Source of the DNA: Pseudooceanicola antarcticus
GTDB lineage: Bacteria; Pseudomonadota; Alphaproteobacteria; Rhodobacterales; Rhodobacteraceae
DNA length: 64,000 nucleotides
Direction of reading: 5' to 3'
NCBI RefSeq assembly: GCF_900215355.1
Contig: NZ_OBEA01000003.1
Coordinates: forward strand, 62,001-126,000
A model generated the notes under the pieces. It worked only from the letters and a program-made list of their open reading frames with translations. It was not told where the DNA came from and searched no databases. This document shows, piece after piece, positions 8,722 through 17,346 of the stretch. Positions within the stretch are counted from its first letter, which is position 1. Each line of letters opens with the position of its first letter. A program made the translations under genes and the position numbers.

Positions 8722-10466
8722 CAGTGAGCATCCTTTCCGACAGCATTGCCACGGCAGCCCTTGAGGAAGTCGAGGTCCGCGCCGGTGTCGGCGCCTTCGA
8801 CGTGCTGCTGGTGCAGCCAGCCATAGCCCGACTCGAACTGCTCATGCGCGGGCGTCCACTCGGCCAGGCGTGCGGCCAGTTCCTCGTCCGAGATATCCAG
8901 GTGGACCCGGCGGGCGGCCACGTCGACCTCGATCATGTCGCCGTTGCGGACCACCGCGAGGGGGCCACCGGCGGCGGCTTCGGGAGAGGTGTGCAGGATC
9001 ACGGTGCCATAGGCGGTGCCGGACATGCGCGCATCCGAGATGCGGACCATGTCGGTGATGCCCTTCTGCAGGACCTTCGGCGGCAGACCCATGTTGCCCA
9101 CTTCGGACATGCCCGGATAGCCTTTCGGACCGCAGTTCTTCAGCACCATGACGCAGGTCTCGTCGATGTCGAGATCGGGGTCCTCGATCTTGGCCTTGTA
9201 GTCGTCGATATCCTCGAAGACCACGGCGCGGCCCTTGTGCTGCATCAGGTGCGGCGAGGCGGCAGAGGGCTTGAGCACCGCGCCATTGGGCGCCAGGTTG
9301 CCGCGCAGCACGGCGATGCCGCCCTGGGGCGTCAGGCCCTTGCCCACGGGACGGATCACGTCCTCGTTGTGGTTCAGCACGTCCTTGACCTCGTCCCACA
9401 TGGTCTGGCCCGAGACTGTCAGCGCATCCTTGTGCAGCAGACCCGCTTCGCCGAGGCGCTTGATCACCACGGGCAGGCCGCCGGCGTAGAAGAACTCTTC
9501 CATCAGGTATTCGCCCGAGGGCATGAGGTTGACGATGGTTTCGACGTCGCGGCCGCAACGGTCCCAGTCGTCCAGGGTCAGGTCGACGCCCTGCACCCGG
9601 CCGGCGATGGCCAGCAGGTGGATCACGGCGTTGGTCGAACCGCCGATGGCACCATTGGTGCGGATGGCGTTCTCGAAGGCCTGCTTGGTCATGATGTCGG
9701 AGGGCTTCAGGTCGTCCTTGACCATCTGCACGATGCGACGGCCCGACATCTGTGCCATGACGCGGCGGCGGCTGTCCACGGCGGGGATCGCCGCATTGCC
9801 GGAAAGCGCCATGCCCAGGGCTTCGGCCATCGACGCCATGGTCGAGGCCGTGCCCATGGTGTTGCAGGTGCCGGTCGAGCGGGACATGCCCTGCTCGGCT
9901 TCCAGGAATTCTTCCTGCGTCATCTCGCCGGCCTTCACGGCCTCGGAGAACTTCCACAGGTGGGTGCCCGAGCCGACGCGTTCGCCACGGAAGTAGCCGT
10001 TCAGCATCGGGCCGCCGGTGACGACGATGGAGGGCACATCGCAGGAGGCCGCGGCCATCAGCAGCGAGGGCGTGGTCTTGTCGCAGCCGACCATCAGCAC
10101 GGCGCCGTCGATGGGCTGGCCGCGCAGCTGCTCCTCGATCGACAGGGCGGCGAGGTTGCGGAACATCATCGCGGTGGGTCGGAAAGTGTTTTCCGAGGCC
10201 GAGAAGACGGGCACTTCGACGGGGAAGCCACCGGCCTCCCAGATGCCGGCCTTAACCTTTTCGGCGAGCTCGCGCAGGTGGCCGTTGCAGGGGGTCAGGT
10301 CGGACCAGGTGTTCATGATGCCGATGATCGGGCGACCATCGAAGAGATCATGGGGGTAACCCTGGTTCTTCATCCAGCCGCGATGGTAAATCGTGTCGCG
10401 GGAGTTGCCGCCATACCATTCCTGGGACCGTAGCTTGCGGGGCCATTTGGCTGGGGTGAAGGTCAT
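8721..10466 (-). CDS. IlvD/Edd-family sugar-acid dehydratase (L-arabonate/D-galactonate dehydratase)
   Basis: A 581-residue iron-sulfur dehydratase. The three cluster cysteines are Cys60 (TPCNGH), Cys128 (GCDKTTP) and Cys201 (TCNTMGTAS). It removes water from an aldonate to give the 2-keto-3-deoxy acid. The size and the EWYGG N-terminal motif fit the sugar-acid dehydratase branch (L-arabonate, D-xylonate, D-galactonate) better than the isoleucine/valine enzyme or the phosphogluconate enzyme. Because no separate galactonate dehydratase of the enolase type (DgoD) is seen in the window, this enzyme probably serves both the arabinose and the galactose branch. That is inferred from gene content. 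It is coupled to the next gene by a one-base overlap. Confidence 0.9.
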   Translation of the reverse strand: MTFTPAKWPRKLRSQEWYGGNSRDTIYHRGWMKNQGYPHDLFDGRPIIGIMNTWSDLTPCNGHLRELAEKVKAGIWEAGGFPVEVPVFSASENTFRPTAMMFRNLAALSIEEQLRGQPIDGAVLMVGCDKTTPSLLMAAASCDVPSIVVTGGPMLNGYFRGERVGSGTHLWKFSEAVKAGEMTQEEFLEAEQGMSRSTGTCNTMGTASTMASMAEALGMALSGNAAIPAVDSRRRVMAQMSGRRIVQMVKDDLKPSDIMTKQAFENAIRTNGAIGGSTNAVIHLLAIAGRVQGVDLTLDDWDRCGRDVETIVNLMPSGEYLMEEFFYAGGLPVVIKRLGEAGLLHKDALTVSGQTMWDEVKDVLNHNEDVIRPVGKGLTPQGGIAVLRGNLAPNGAVLKPSAASPHLMQHKGRAVVFEDIDDYKAKIEDPDLDIDETCVMVLKNCGPKGYPGMSEVGNMGLPPKVLQKGITDMVRISDARMSGTAYGTVILHTSPEAAAGGPLAVVRNGDMIEVDVAARRVHLDISDEELAARLAEWTPAHEQFESGYGWLHQQHVEGADTGADLDFLKGCRGNAVGKDAH

Positions 10467-10506
10467 TTTACCGGGTCCGTTACTAGCGATTGAATTGATC
10501 CGCTAC

Positions 10507-10530
10507 GGTGGGGTCTTACCCACCCTACGG
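10507..10530 (-). repeat. Short palindromic repeat, family 2, copy A
   Basis: On the minus strand this reads CCGTAGGGTGGG, five bases, CCCCACC. It shares the CCGTAGGGYGGG-loop-CCCRCC pattern with copies at 48796-48820 and 57968-57993. It lies in the 147-base gap between gguB and the dehydratase, inside one operon. Further GC-rich dyads (positions about 10535-10550 and 10593-10613) follow it toward gguB without a clear T-tract. Confidence 0.65.
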
Positions 10531-10613
10531 CTGTGGTGGCGGGCGGTGCGGCCGCCCGGCCAGGGCGCGGGGATGGCCCCCGCGGAGGGCGGGGGGTGCC
10601 CCCCGCCGCAGGT

Positions 10614-11807
10614 TCAGCCCTTGTTCTTCTGGTAGACGTCGAAGAACACGGCGGCGAGAAGCACGAGGCCCTTGATCACCTGCTGGTAGTCGATGCCGAT
10701 GCCCATGATCGACATGCCGTTGTTGAGCACGCCCATGATGAAGGCGCCGACCACGGCCCCGATGATCTTGCCCGAGCCACCCGACATCGAGGCCCCGCCG
10801 ATGAAGACGGCGGCGATCACGTCGAGCTCGACCGCGAAGCCGGCTTTCGGCGTTGCGGTGTTGAGGCGGGCGGCGAAGATCAGGCCCGCGAGAGCGGCCA
10901 GCATGCCCATGTTGACGAAGGCCAGGAAGGTCAGCTTCTCGGTCTTGATGCCCGACAGCTTGGCGGCCTTCTCGTTGCCCCCCAGGGCGTAGATGCGGCG
11001 ACCCAGCGTCGTGTTCTCGGTGATGAAGGCATAGACGACCGTCAGCACCACCATCGAGACCAGCACGTTCGGCAGGCCACGGAAGCCCGAGAGCTTGTAC
11101 ATCACGTAGAAGAGCGCGCCGCAGACGACCACGTTGCGCACCACGAAGAACATGGTGGGTTCGTCATCCATGCCGTACTTGCGGTTGCGGGCCCGCTGGT
11201 TGAGACCCATCCAGACGATCAGGATCACCGCCAGGGCACCGGCGATCAGCGCCGTGCCATTGGGACGGTTGATGCCCAGGATATCCGGGATGAAGCCGGT
11301 CGAGAGCGACTGGAAGGAGCGCTCGAACGGACCCACCGACTGGCCTTCCAGCAGCCAGAGCGACAGGCCACGGAACACCAGCATGCCGGCCAGGGTCACG
11401 ATGAAGGCGGGGATCTTCCAATAGGCCACCCAGTAGCCATGCCAGGCCCCGATGACGATACCGGCGACCAGGCAGGCGGGGATGGTGAGCCAGACCGGCC
11501 AGCCCCAGTTGACCATCATCACCGCCGCCAGCGCGCCGACGAAGCCCATGACCGAGCCGACCGAGAGGTCGATATGGCCGGCCACGATGACGATCAGCAT
11601 GCCGAGCGCCATGATGATGATGTAGCTGTTCTGCAGGAACAGGTTGGTGATGTTGACAGGCTTCAGGAGCGTGCCGCCGGTCACCACCTGGAAGAACAGC
11701 ATGATGGCGATCAGGGCGACCAGGAGGCCGTAGTCACGCAGGTGACCTGCAAGGTAGGCGCCCAGGCTCTTGCCCGCGCCGTCGTTGTTGTTATCAGCGA
11801 GTTCCAC
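10614..11807 (-). CDS. gguB: Sugar ABC transporter permease, GguB/XylH type
   Basis: A 397-residue polytopic inner-membrane permease of the CUT2 (ribose/xylose/arabinose) class with about ten hydrophobic segments. It contains the conserved stretch ITNLFLQNSYIIIMALGMLIV near residue 50 (split here only for description) and GHIDLSVGSVMGF, and near the C-terminus FIGGASMSGGSGKIIG. The start is taken as GTG at 11807 because an AGGAG ribosome binding site formed at the end of the ATPase gene (TAGGAG) lies eight bases upstream. The longer open frame to the right lies inside gguA. It follows gguA after 11 bases and works with GguA and ChvE in galactose/arabinose import. Confidence 0.92.
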   Translation of the reverse strand: MELADNNNDGAGKSLGAYLAGHLRDYGLLVALIAIMLFFQVVTGGTLLKPVNITNLFLQNSYIIIMALGMLIVIVAGHIDLSVGSVMGFVGALAAVMMVNWGWPVWLTIPACLVAGIVIGAWHGYWVAYWKIPAFIVTLAGMLVFRGLSLWLLEGQSVGPFERSFQSLSTGFIPDILGINRPNGTALIAGALAVILIVWMGLNQRARNRKYGMDDEPTMFFVVRNVVVCGALFYVMYKLSGFRGLPNVLVSMVVLTVVYAFITENTTLGRRIYALGGNEKAAKLSGIKTEKLTFLAFVNMGMLAALAGLIFAARLNTATPKAGFAVELDVIAAVFIGGASMSGGSGKIIGAVVGAFIMGVLNNGMSIMGIGIDYQQVIKGLVLLAAVFFDVYQKNKG

Positions 11808-11818
11808 GTTTCCGACTC

Positions 11819-13372
11819 CTATTCCGCAGCGCCCGAGACAGGCTCGTCGACGACATCGGTGACGATCATCGACATGATCTTTTCCTGGCTGGCCTCGGCC
11901 GCCGTCAGCTCTCCGACCAGCGCGCCCTCGTTCATCACGTAAACGCGGTCGCACATGCCCAGAAGTTCGGGCATCTCGGAAGAGATCATCACCACGCCCT
12001 TGCCCTGTTCGGACAAGTCATTGATGATGTTGTAGATTTCAAACTTCGCGCCAACGTCGATACCGCGTGTCGGCTCGTCGAGGATCAGCACCTCGGGGCC
12101 TGAGAAGAGCCACTTGGACAGCACAACCTTCTGCTGGTTGCCGCCCGAGAGGTTCATCACCTTCTGGAAGACGGAAGGCGTGCGGATGTTCATCGCCTGC
12201 CGGTATTCTTCCGAGACGCGGGTCTCTTCGCCCTCGTTGATGACGCCCGATTTCGACACGCCGGGCAGGTTGGCCAGGGTGACGTTCTTCTGGATCGTCT
12301 CTTCGAGGATCAGGCCCAGCGACTTGCGGTCCTCGGTGACGTAGGCCAGGCCCGCGTCGATGGACTTGCCGACGGTCGAGACATCGGCCGTCTTGCCGTG
12401 CATCTTCACCGTGCCCGAGATGTTCTTGCCGTAGCTCTTGCCGAAGATCGACATCACGAGCTCGGTCCGGCCGGCGCCCATCAGGCCCGCGATGCCGACA
12501 ACCTCGCCGGCACGGACGTTGAAGGCGGCGTTCTTGATCACCTGGCGGTCGGCGTGCTCGGGGTGCCAGACGTTCCAGTCCTCGACCTCCATCAGCATCT
12601 CGCCAGCGCGGTGCGGACGCGGCGGATAGCGGTCGGACATGTCCCGGCCCACCATGTCGCGCACGATGCGGTCCTCGGTGATCTCTTCCTTGTGCGCATC
12701 CATGGAAGACACGGTCGAGCCGTCGCGGATCACCGTCACGCTGTCCGCCACGCGGCGCACCTCGTTCAGCTTGTGGCTGATGATGATCTGGGTGACGCCC
12801 TGGGCCTTGAGTTCCAGCATCAGGTCCAGCAGGGCCTGGCTGTCGTGCTCGGAGAGCGCGGCGGTCGGCTCGTCGAGGATCAGCAACTTCACGTCCTTGG
12901 ACAGGGCCTTGGCGATCTCGACCAGCTGCTGCTTGCCGACGCCGAGGCTGTCGATCAGCGTGCCGGGGTTCTCGGACAGGCCCACTTTCTTCAGCAGGTC
13001 CTCGGTCAGGCGGAAGGTCTCGCGCCAGTCCATCACGCCGTTCTTGGCGCGCTCGTTCCCGAGGAAGATGTTCTCGGCAATGGACAGCAGGGGCACCAGT
13101 GCCAGCTCCTGGTGGATGATGATCACCCCCACCTCTTCGCTGTCATTGATATCCGCGAACTGGGCCAGCTTGCCGTCGTAATGGATTTCGCCGTCATAGG
13201 TGCCGGCGGGATAGACGCCGGACAGCACTTTCATCAACGTGGACTTCCCGGCGCCGTTCTCGCCGCAGATCGCGTGGATCTCACCCTCGGTCACCGTCAG
13301 ATTGACGTTGTCCAGGGCTTTCACGCCGGGGAATTCCTTGGTGATGGAGCGCATTTCAAGCAAAGAAGTCAT
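11819..13372 (-). CDS. gguA: Sugar ABC transporter ATP-binding protein, GguA type
   Basis: A 517-residue tandem ATPase of the CUT2 family. The first half has Walker [10 protein letters not shown] (near residue 38) and Walker [12 protein letters not shown]. The second half has the degenerate P-loop region GLMGAGRTE, the signature LSGGNQQK near residue 405 and a second Walker [12 protein letters not shown]. It drives import through GguB using sugar delivered by ChvE. It sits 114 bases downstream of chvE, a gap typical of operons in which the binding protein is expressed more highly than the membrane parts. Similarity to Agrobacterium GguA is by recognition. The MglA and XylG families share the same architecture. 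Confidence 0.93.
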   Translation of the reverse strand: MTSLLEMRSITKEFPGVKALDNVNLTVTEGEIHAICGENGAGKSTLMKVLSGVYPAGTYDGEIHYDGKLAQFADINDSEEVGVIIIHQELALVPLLSIAENIFLGNERAKNGVMDWRETFRLTEDLLKKVGLSENPGTLIDSLGVGKQQLVEIAKALSKDVKLLILDEPTAALSEHDSQALLDLMLELKAQGVTQIIISHKLNEVRRVADSVTVIRDGSTVSSMDAHKEEITEDRIVRDMVGRDMSDRYPPRPHRAGEMLMEVEDWNVWHPEHADRQVIKNAAFNVRAGEVVGIAGLMGAGRTELVMSIFGKSYGKNISGTVKMHGKTADVSTVGKSIDAGLAYVTEDRKSLGLILEETIQKNVTLANLPGVSKSGVINEGEETRVSEEYRQAMNIRTPSVFQKVMNLSGGNQQKVVLSKWLFSGPEVLILDEPTRGIDVGAKFEIYNIINDLSEQGKGVVMISSEMPELLGMCDRVYVMNEGALVGELTAAEASQEKIMSMIVTDVVDEPVSGAAE

Positions 13373-13486
13373 GGCTTTGCCTTCTGCATTCTTTGAAGGG
13401 AGGTCCGCTCGCGGAGGATGCGAGCGGACCCTGAACGGCCGATCCGGTGAGGACCGGCCGCGAGCGATCGGGGGTCTGACCCGATC

Positions 13487-14539
13487 TTACTCGAAGGCGT
13501 CAGCGGGGTGGTAACCGCTGTCGACCACGATCTCTTTCCAGTTGGAGCTGTCCACGAGGACGGGTTCCAGCAGGTAGGAGGGGACGATCTTCATGCCGTT
13601 GTCGTAGGTGGAGGTGTCGTTGATCTCGGGCTCGGAGCCCTCGACCAGCGCTTCCACCATGTCGACGGCAACGCCGGCCAGCTCACGGGTGTCCTTGAAC
13701 ACGGTCGAGTACTGCTCGCCCGCGATGATGGACTTGACCGAGGGAAGCTCGGCGTCCTGGCCGGTGACGATCGGCATCTTCATGTCGCCGGAACCGTAGC
13801 CCACGCCCTTCAGCGAGGACAGGATGCCGATGGACAGGCCGTCGTAGGGGGACAGCACGCCGTGGACCATCTCGTCGGTGTAGTAGGCGGACAGCAGGTT
13901 ATCCATGCGGGCCTGTGCAACAGCACCGTCCCAACGCAGCGTACCCACGGTGTCCATGCCGGTCTGGCCCGACACGATGTTGATGGTGCCGTCTTCGATC
14001 AGCGGGTCCAGGACGGACATGGCGCCGTTGTAGAAGAAGTAGGCGTTGTTGTCGTCCGGCGAACCGCCGAAGAGCTCGACGTTGTAGGGGCCATCGCCGA
14101 AGCGTTCCTTCAGGCCGTCGACCAGCGAGCTTGCCTGCTGCACGCCGACCTTGAAGTTGTCGAAGGTGGCGTAATAGCTGACGTATTCGCTGTCACGGAT
14201 CAGGCGGTCGTAGGAGATGACGGGGATATCCGCGTAATAGGCGTTCTCCAGCGCGTTCGACAGCGTGGTGCCGTCGATGGCCGCGATCACCAGCACGTCC
14301 ACGCCGCGGGTGATCATGTTCTCGATCTGCGCAACCTGGTTCGGGATGTCGTCTTCTGCGTACTGCAGGATGGTTTCGTAGCCAGCTTCCTGCAGTTGCT
14401 CCTGCATGGAATTACCGTCCGAAATCCAGCGGGCCGAGGACTTGGTCGGCATCGCGATGCCGATCAGACCGTCGGCATAGGCGCCGGTTGCGAACACGAG
14501 GGCGGCGGCCGTGCTGGCCGCGAGAGTCTTGAGAGTCAT
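13487..14539 (-). CDS. chvE: Periplasmic sugar-binding protein, ChvE type
   Basis: A 350-residue periplasmic binding protein of the D-xylose/galactose class. An N-terminal signal peptide ([19 protein letters not shown], cleavage expected after AYA near residue 22) is followed by [16 protein letters not shown], characteristic of ChvE/XylF-type proteins. The start is fixed by a strong GGAGGAGATC ribosome binding site. The longer frame would place the signal peptide internally. In Agrobacterium, ChvE binds L-arabinose, D-galactose and other aldoses and also acts in chemotaxis and signalling. Here the linked catabolic genes support arabinose/galactose uptake. It is the first gene of the operon and is transcribed away from the LysR gene. 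Confidence 0.95.
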   Translation of the reverse strand: MTLKTLAASTAAALVFATGAYADGLIGIAMPTKSSARWISDGNSMQEQLQEAGYETILQYAEDDIPNQVAQIENMITRGVDVLVIAAIDGTTLSNALENAYYADIPVISYDRLIRDSEYVSYYATFDNFKVGVQQASSLVDGLKERFGDGPYNVELFGGSPDDNNAYFFYNGAMSVLDPLIEDGTINIVSGQTGMDTVGTLRWDGAVAQARMDNLLSAYYTDEMVHGVLSPYDGLSIGILSSLKGVGYGSGDMKMPIVTGQDAELPSVKSIIAGEQYSTVFKDTRELAGVAVDMVEALVEGSEPEINDTSTYDNGMKIVPSYLLEPVLVDSSNWKEIVVDSGYHPADAFE

Positions 14540-14707
14540 GATCTCCTCCACGTTAGCGGCCGGTTTGCCGGGGTATCCGGTGGGCCGCAATTATCTGGTT
14601 GGTCTCCTCAACCGCGCCTTGGGTAGCCCTAACATATCATATCTGTAAAATTCTATTTGTGCAGATTCCCATATCAATGATGGTATGCTTCATGCTAAGC
14701 CGCCGCC
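14540..14707. promoter_or_regulatory. Divergent control region between chvE and the LysR gene
   Basis: This 168-base region separates divergent genes. Positions 14630-14690 are strikingly AT-rich against the GC-rich surroundings. They contain an inverted repeat ATCTG and CAGAT spaced by 16 bases (14641-14666), flanked on each side by CATATC, and a small dyad ATCA-a-TGAT. This spacing suits a LysR-type operator overlapping the divergent promoters. No -10 or -35 element can be assigned with confidence. Confidence 0.5.
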
Positions 14708-15625
14708 ATGGACCTTATAAAACGTCTCAAGCCGATGCATTTTCGTCTCGTGGACGAAATCGCCCGCCGCCAGAAGCTGCAACTTGCGGCTGAGGCGCTG
14801 GCGATGTCACAACCTGCGGCAAGCCGGATGCTGGCGGATGTCGAATCCGAACTGGGCACGGCGCTGTTCATTCGGCACCCCCGCTGGATGGAGCCAACCC
14901 CGGTCGGAGAGGCCTTCCTGCGCCACATCCGGGTGATTCTCTGGGAGCTCGAGACGCTGCAGACCGAGGTCGGCAATATCGCCGAGGGCCAGGCGGGCGA
15001 GATCCGCGTCGGTGCTGTGACCGGGCCGGCCATGGGCTTCCTGATGCCCGCGCTGCGCCAGGTGAAGGCCGAAAGCCCCGACATCGAGGCGACCATCGAG
15101 GTCGGCCCCTCGGTGCAGCTGGTGCGCGGCCTGCGCGAAGGCCGGTTCGACTTCATCATCGCCCGGCTGATGCCGGACCAGGACAGCCACGAGTTCCACG
15201 TCTATCCGGCGCGCTCCGAGAACGTGGCGCTGATGGTACGCGACAGCCACCCGCTGGCCAGCCATCGCCAACTGCCGCTGGAAGCCGTGACCGGCTACGA
15301 ATGGCTGATGCAGGAGCGCGGCTCTCCGATCCGCCAGGCGGTTGAGGCGGCCTTCCTGCAATCGGGCACCGCGGTGCCGGGCAATATCACCAATTCCTCG
15401 TCGCTGCTGGTGGTGCTCTCGCTCCTGGCCCATTCCGACGTGATCGCCCCGCTATCCCGCGAAGTGGCCGAGATCCTCACCGGAGATAGCCTGGGCGCGA
15501 AGCTCGTGGCGCTCGACATGGCCGAGCGGATCATCGTCTCGCCCTACTTCATCCTTGCCAACCGCGGCCAGCAATTGCCCCGCGCCACCGAGCGGGTCCT
15601 GGAAGAGGTGCTGCGGCGGCTCTAG
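14708..15625 (+). CDS. LysR-family regulator divergent from the sugar operon (GbpR-like)
   Basis: A 305-residue LysR-type transcriptional regulator. The N-terminal winged helix-turn-helix spans about residues 8-65 (KLQLAAEALAMSQPAASRMLADVESELG), and the remainder is a periplasmic-binding-like effector domain. Its position divergent from chvE matches the GbpR/chvE arrangement in Agrobacterium and the arabinose operon of Azospirillum. It is therefore the likely controller of the operon, with a sugar or pathway intermediate as effector. No strong ribosome binding site is seen, but the ATG gives a normal LysR N-terminus. An upstream in-frame alternative is not apparent. It ends at a short GC-rich hairpin. 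Confidence 0.88.
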   Translation: MDLIKRLKPMHFRLVDEIARRQKLQLAAEALAMSQPAASRMLADVESELGTALFIRHPRWMEPTPVGEAFLRHIRVILWELETLQTEVGNIAEGQAGEIRVGAVTGPAMGFLMPALRQVKAESPDIEATIEVGPSVQLVRGLREGRFDFIIARLMPDQDSHEFHVYPARSENVALMVRDSHPLASHRQLPLEAVTGYEWLMQERGSPIRQAVEAAFLQSGTAVPGNITNSSSLLVVLSLLAHSDVIAPLSREVAEILTGDSLGAKLVALDMAERIIVSPYFILANRGQQLPRATERVLEEVLRRL

Positions 15626-15628
15626 GGG

Positions 15629-15647
15629 GCGCTCCCTGCGGGAGCGC
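15629..15647. terminator. GC-rich hairpin after the LysR gene
   Basis: A palindrome GCGCTCCC-tgc-GGGAGCGC starts three bases after the stop codon. No T-run follows; the family 1 repeat begins immediately afterwards, so termination may be shared between the two structures. Confidence 0.5.
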
Positions 15648-15649
15648 AG

Positions 15650-15841
15650 GCCTCCGGCGGGAGTATTTTCAGCCTTGTGATGATGAGGGCCGATGCCCGG
15701 AAGGGCACCCTACTTTCCAGCTGGAGCGTGCCGCGCCCGCAATGGCGAAAGTAGGCCGCCTTTCCGGGGCCTGTCCCGCATCATCACCAAGCTGAAAATA
15801 CTCCGGGGGACTCCGCGCAGCGGAGGGGGGCAGAGCCCCCT
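15650..15841. repeat. Long intergenic hairpin repeat, family 1, copy 2 (convergent gene ends)
   Basis: The outer arms GGAGTATTTTCAG and CTGAAAATACTCC are perfect reverse complements. Inner arms CTTGTGATGAT and ATCATCACCAAG also pair. A central pair, CCTACTTTC and GAAAGTAGG, has a sequence different from copy 1 but the same pairing role. The 3-prime flank is the same double hairpin as in copy 1 and abuts the glpK stop codon. The element fills the whole gap between the LysR gene and glpK, which converge here. Confidence 0.8.
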
Positions 15842-17325
15842 CAGGCCTGCTGGGCCGCCGCGACGGCGCGTTTCCAGGCGCCATAGAGCCGGTCGCGCTC
15901 GCCTGCTTCCATCTGCGGCGTGAAGTTGCGCTCCAGAGCCCAGCTCTCGGCGAAGCCCTCCGCATCGGGATAGAGGCCGGCGCGGTGGCCCGCCAGCCAG
16001 GCGGCACCCAGGGCCGTGGTCTCGAGCATCTCGGGCCGGTCGACCGGGGCGCCCAGGATGTCCGAGAGGAACTGCATCGCCCAGTCCGAGGCGCTCATGC
16101 CGCCGTCGACGCGCAGGGTGGCGGCACCTTCCGTCTGCCAGTCGGCCTGCATGGCCTCCAGCAGGTCGCGGGTCTGGTAGCCCACCGATTGCAGCGCCGC
16201 GCGGGCGAATTCGGCGGGGCCCGAATTGCGGGTCAGCCCGAAGACCGCACCGCGGCATTCGGCGTTCCAGTAGGGCGCGCCGAGGCCGGTGAAGGCGGGC
16301 ACGAGGATCAGCTCCTGCCCCGGATCGGCACGTTCCGCCAGCGGCTGTGTCTCGGAGGCCTCGCGGATGATCTTCAGCCCGTCGCGCAGCCATTGCACCA
16401 CCGCGCCCGCGATGAAGATCGAGCCCTCGAGCGCATAGGTGGTCTTGCCGTCCAGCTGATAGGCCACCGTCGTCAGCAGCCGGTGCGACGAGCGTACCGG
16501 CGTCTCGCCGGTGTTGAGCAGGGCAAAGCAGCCGGTGCCATAGGTCGATTTCATCATGCCGGGCCGGAAGCAGGCCTGGCCGAGCGTGGCCGCCTGCTGG
16601 TCGCCCGCCACGCCGAGGATCGGGATCGGGGCGCCGAAGAGGTCCGGCCGCGTCAGGCCGAAATCCGAGGCGCAGTCGCGCACCTCGGGCAGGATCTGCA
16701 GGGGGATGTCCAGCAGGGCACAGATCTCTTCGGACCATGTCCCTTCGTGAATATCGTAAAGCAGCGTGCGCGCGGCATTGGTGGCGTCGGTGACATGGGC
16801 CTTGCCGCCGGTCATGCGCCAGATCAGGTAGCTGTCGACCGTGCCGAAGAGCACCCGGCCCGCCTCTGCGCCCTCGCGGGCGCCCTCGACGTTGTCCAGC
16901 AGCCATTTCACCTTGGTGCCCGAGAAATAGGGATCGAGCAGCAGGCCGGTGATCTCCGAGACGCGCTCTTCGTGGCCTGCCTCGCGCAGCTCGTGGCAGA
17001 GCGCCGAGGTGCGACGGTCCTGCCAGACGATGGCATTGTGCAGCGGCTTGCCGGTCTCGCGGTCCCAGAGCAGCGCGGTCTCGCGCTGGTTGGTGATGCC
17101 GATGCCCGCGATATCGGCGGGTCCGAGCCCGGCCTTCTCGATCGCGGCGCGGCAGGTGGCCGCCGTCGAGGCCCAGAGATCCTGGGGATCATGTTCTACC
17201 CAGCCCGAGCGCGGGTAGTGCTGGGGAAATTCCTCCTGCGCCGAGGCGACGGGGCGCAGGTCGGGGCCGAAGAGGATGGCGCGGGTCGAGGTGGTGCCCT
17301 GGTCGATGGCCAGAATGTGTTTCAT
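15841..17325 (-). CDS. glpK: Glycerol kinase
   Basis: A 494-residue FGGY-family kinase that phosphorylates glycerol to sn-glycerol 3-phosphate. The N-terminal [12 protein letters not shown] (residues 8-19), [13 protein letters not shown] near 80, the substrate-contacting WQDRRT near 105, and [13 protein letters not shown] near 265 are all GlpK signatures. The length matches the family. It starts 21 bases after glpD and is almost certainly co-transcribed with it. No glycerol facilitator or glycerol ABC transporter is present in the window. The stop codon touches a long hairpin repeat. Confidence 0.96.
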   Translation of the reverse strand: MKHILAIDQGTTSTRAILFGPDLRPVASAQEEFPQHYPRSGWVEHDPQDLWASTAATCRAAIEKAGLGPADIAGIGITNQRETALLWDRETGKPLHNAIVWQDRRTSALCHELREAGHEERVSEITGLLLDPYFSGTKVKWLLDNVEGAREGAEAGRVLFGTVDSYLIWRMTGGKAHVTDATNAARTLLYDIHEGTWSEEICALLDIPLQILPEVRDCASDFGLTRPDLFGAPIPILGVAGDQQAATLGQACFRPGMMKSTYGTGCFALLNTGETPVRSSHRLLTTVAYQLDGKTTYALEGSIFIAGAVVQWLRDGLKIIREASETQPLAERADPGQELILVPAFTGLGAPYWNAECRGAVFGLTRNSGPAEFARAALQSVGYQTRDLLEAMQADWQTEGAATLRVDGGMSASDWAMQFLSDILGAPVDRPEMLETTALGAAWLAGHRAGLYPDAEGFAESWALERNFTPQMEAGERDRLYGAWKRAVAAAQQA

Positions 17326-17346
17326 GTCGCTCCTCCCAAAGCTGTC

